DNA of 64,000 nt from JBCCIM01 sp965263205. GTDB lineage: Bacteria; Bacteroidota; Rhodothermia; Rhodothermales; JAHQVL01. The stretch covers positions 372,001-436,000 of the forward strand of contig CBDHHF010000025.1 of the NCBI GenBank assembly GCA_965263205.1, given 5' to 3'. Below, piece after piece: positions 63,816 to 64,000 of this stretch; the first letter of the stretch is position 1, and the number at the start of each line of letters is the position of its first letter. Below the pieces are notes generated by a model, which saw nothing but the letters and a program-made list of their open reading frames with translations, was not told where the DNA came from and did no database searches. Made by a program: the position numbers and the translations under genes.

Positions 63816-64000
63816 ATGTAGCGGCGTAAAATCTTTCAATAAGTTGTAAAAAACTGTTGACGCGCCTCAAGCTTTACCCTACCTCGCCGAAAATTAATGC
63901 CTGAGGATGTAGTCTACTCCGGGACCTCCAGGGATATTTGGCGCGATTTTGGGAAACGTAGTACTCGGCCACAGTTTGTCTCAGATTGCACGCACAACAT
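63816..64000. other. Intergenic tail at the right edge
   Basis: No gene recognised in the last 185 bases. A TTGAC word at about 63857 could be a -35-like element of a gene beyond the window. Confidence 0.3.

Noticed and set aside
1..64000. tRNA, rRNA or prophage genes
   Set aside because: No tRNA T-loop-like GTTCGAATC words with matching arms, no rRNA-like stretches and no phage gene cluster; the collar-domain gene is isolated and has a signal peptide.

Overview
The window is ordinary bacterial chromosome: about 55 protein genes on both strands at roughly 90 percent coding density, GC near 50 percent, and no tRNA, rRNA, CRISPR array, transposase or phage block that I could find. The best taxonomic guess is a free-living, probably marine member of the Rhodothermota/Bacteroidota side of the tree (Rhodothermales-like). 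The grounds are C-terminal type IX secretion (T9SS type A) sorting domains on three secreted proteins, several CarboxypepD_reg-like proteins, Tat-exported Gfo/Idh/MocA and SGNH proteins, a PVC-type haem-binding dehydrogenase, weak or absent Shine-Dalgarno sites before most genes, and a very high density of the palindrome GCCGGC. This is inference from gene content; no phylogenetic marker such as 16S rRNA is present.

Layout. 1-4.0 kb: a truncated FIST sensor gene, an HTTM-type membrane protein with its small partner, another multi-pass membrane protein, and a MaoC-like hydratase. 4.2-8.2 kb: two tandem hybrid histidine kinases that look like duplicates; the second has lost its phospho-accepting histidine but keeps an intact receiver. 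8.2-13.9 kb: a metallopeptidase, an LIC_10091-like lipoprotein, two PLP enzymes and an enoyl-CoA hydratase. 14.5-19.7 kb: a plus-strand run of a GAF-type histidine kinase, a MenH-like hydrolase, a Tat-exported SGNH hydrolase, a TMEM175-like channel and, coupled to it by an ATGA overlap, a secreted protein made of five DUF4177-like repeats. 20-28 kb: an alkaline phosphatase, an NTF2-like secreted protein, a minus-strand trio of pseudopilin-like genes (PilV/PilW/PilX-like order), an M50 protease and a Gfo/Idh/MocA oxidoreductase.

28-37 kb is rich in exported proteins: a GH18 lipoprotein, two tandem T9SS cargo proteins, a secreted phage-collar (microcystin-dependent-protein-like) domain, a lipoprotein of GEVEP repeats ending inside a 166-bp inverted-repeat element, a DUF4287/DUF5655 protein and a large FG-GAP/choice-of-anchor-B protein. 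37-44 kb: an ABC exporter pair, a CarboxypepD_reg protein, and a 1087-residue haem dehydrogenase with HEAT repeats and cytochrome c domain. 44-54.7 kb: small lipoproteins, CAP and pentapeptide proteins, an SBBP/T9SS protein, an MBL hydrolase, prolipoprotein diacylglyceryl transferase (lgt), two tandem CarboxypepD_reg paralogues and an acetamidase/formamidase-like protein. 54.7-64 kb: an AGMO-like hydroxylase, DoxX-like membrane protein, then a minus-strand group of small detoxification-type enzymes (DinB, MOSC, PhzF, GNAT, cupin, GNAT) divergent from a MocR-type regulator.

Together the genes describe a secretion-heavy heterotroph with many surface and periplasmic hydrolases and lipoproteins and several two-component sensors. 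Short tandem repeats of 7, 8, 16 and 17 bp sit directly beside, or overlap, gene ends at several places and are the main non-coding oddity. The strongest candidates for something undescribed are the complementary kinase/pseudokinase pair, the TMEM175/DUF4177-repeat couple, the inverted-repeat element at 33.4 kb, and the conserved CarboxypepD_reg family with an unnamed C-terminal domain.
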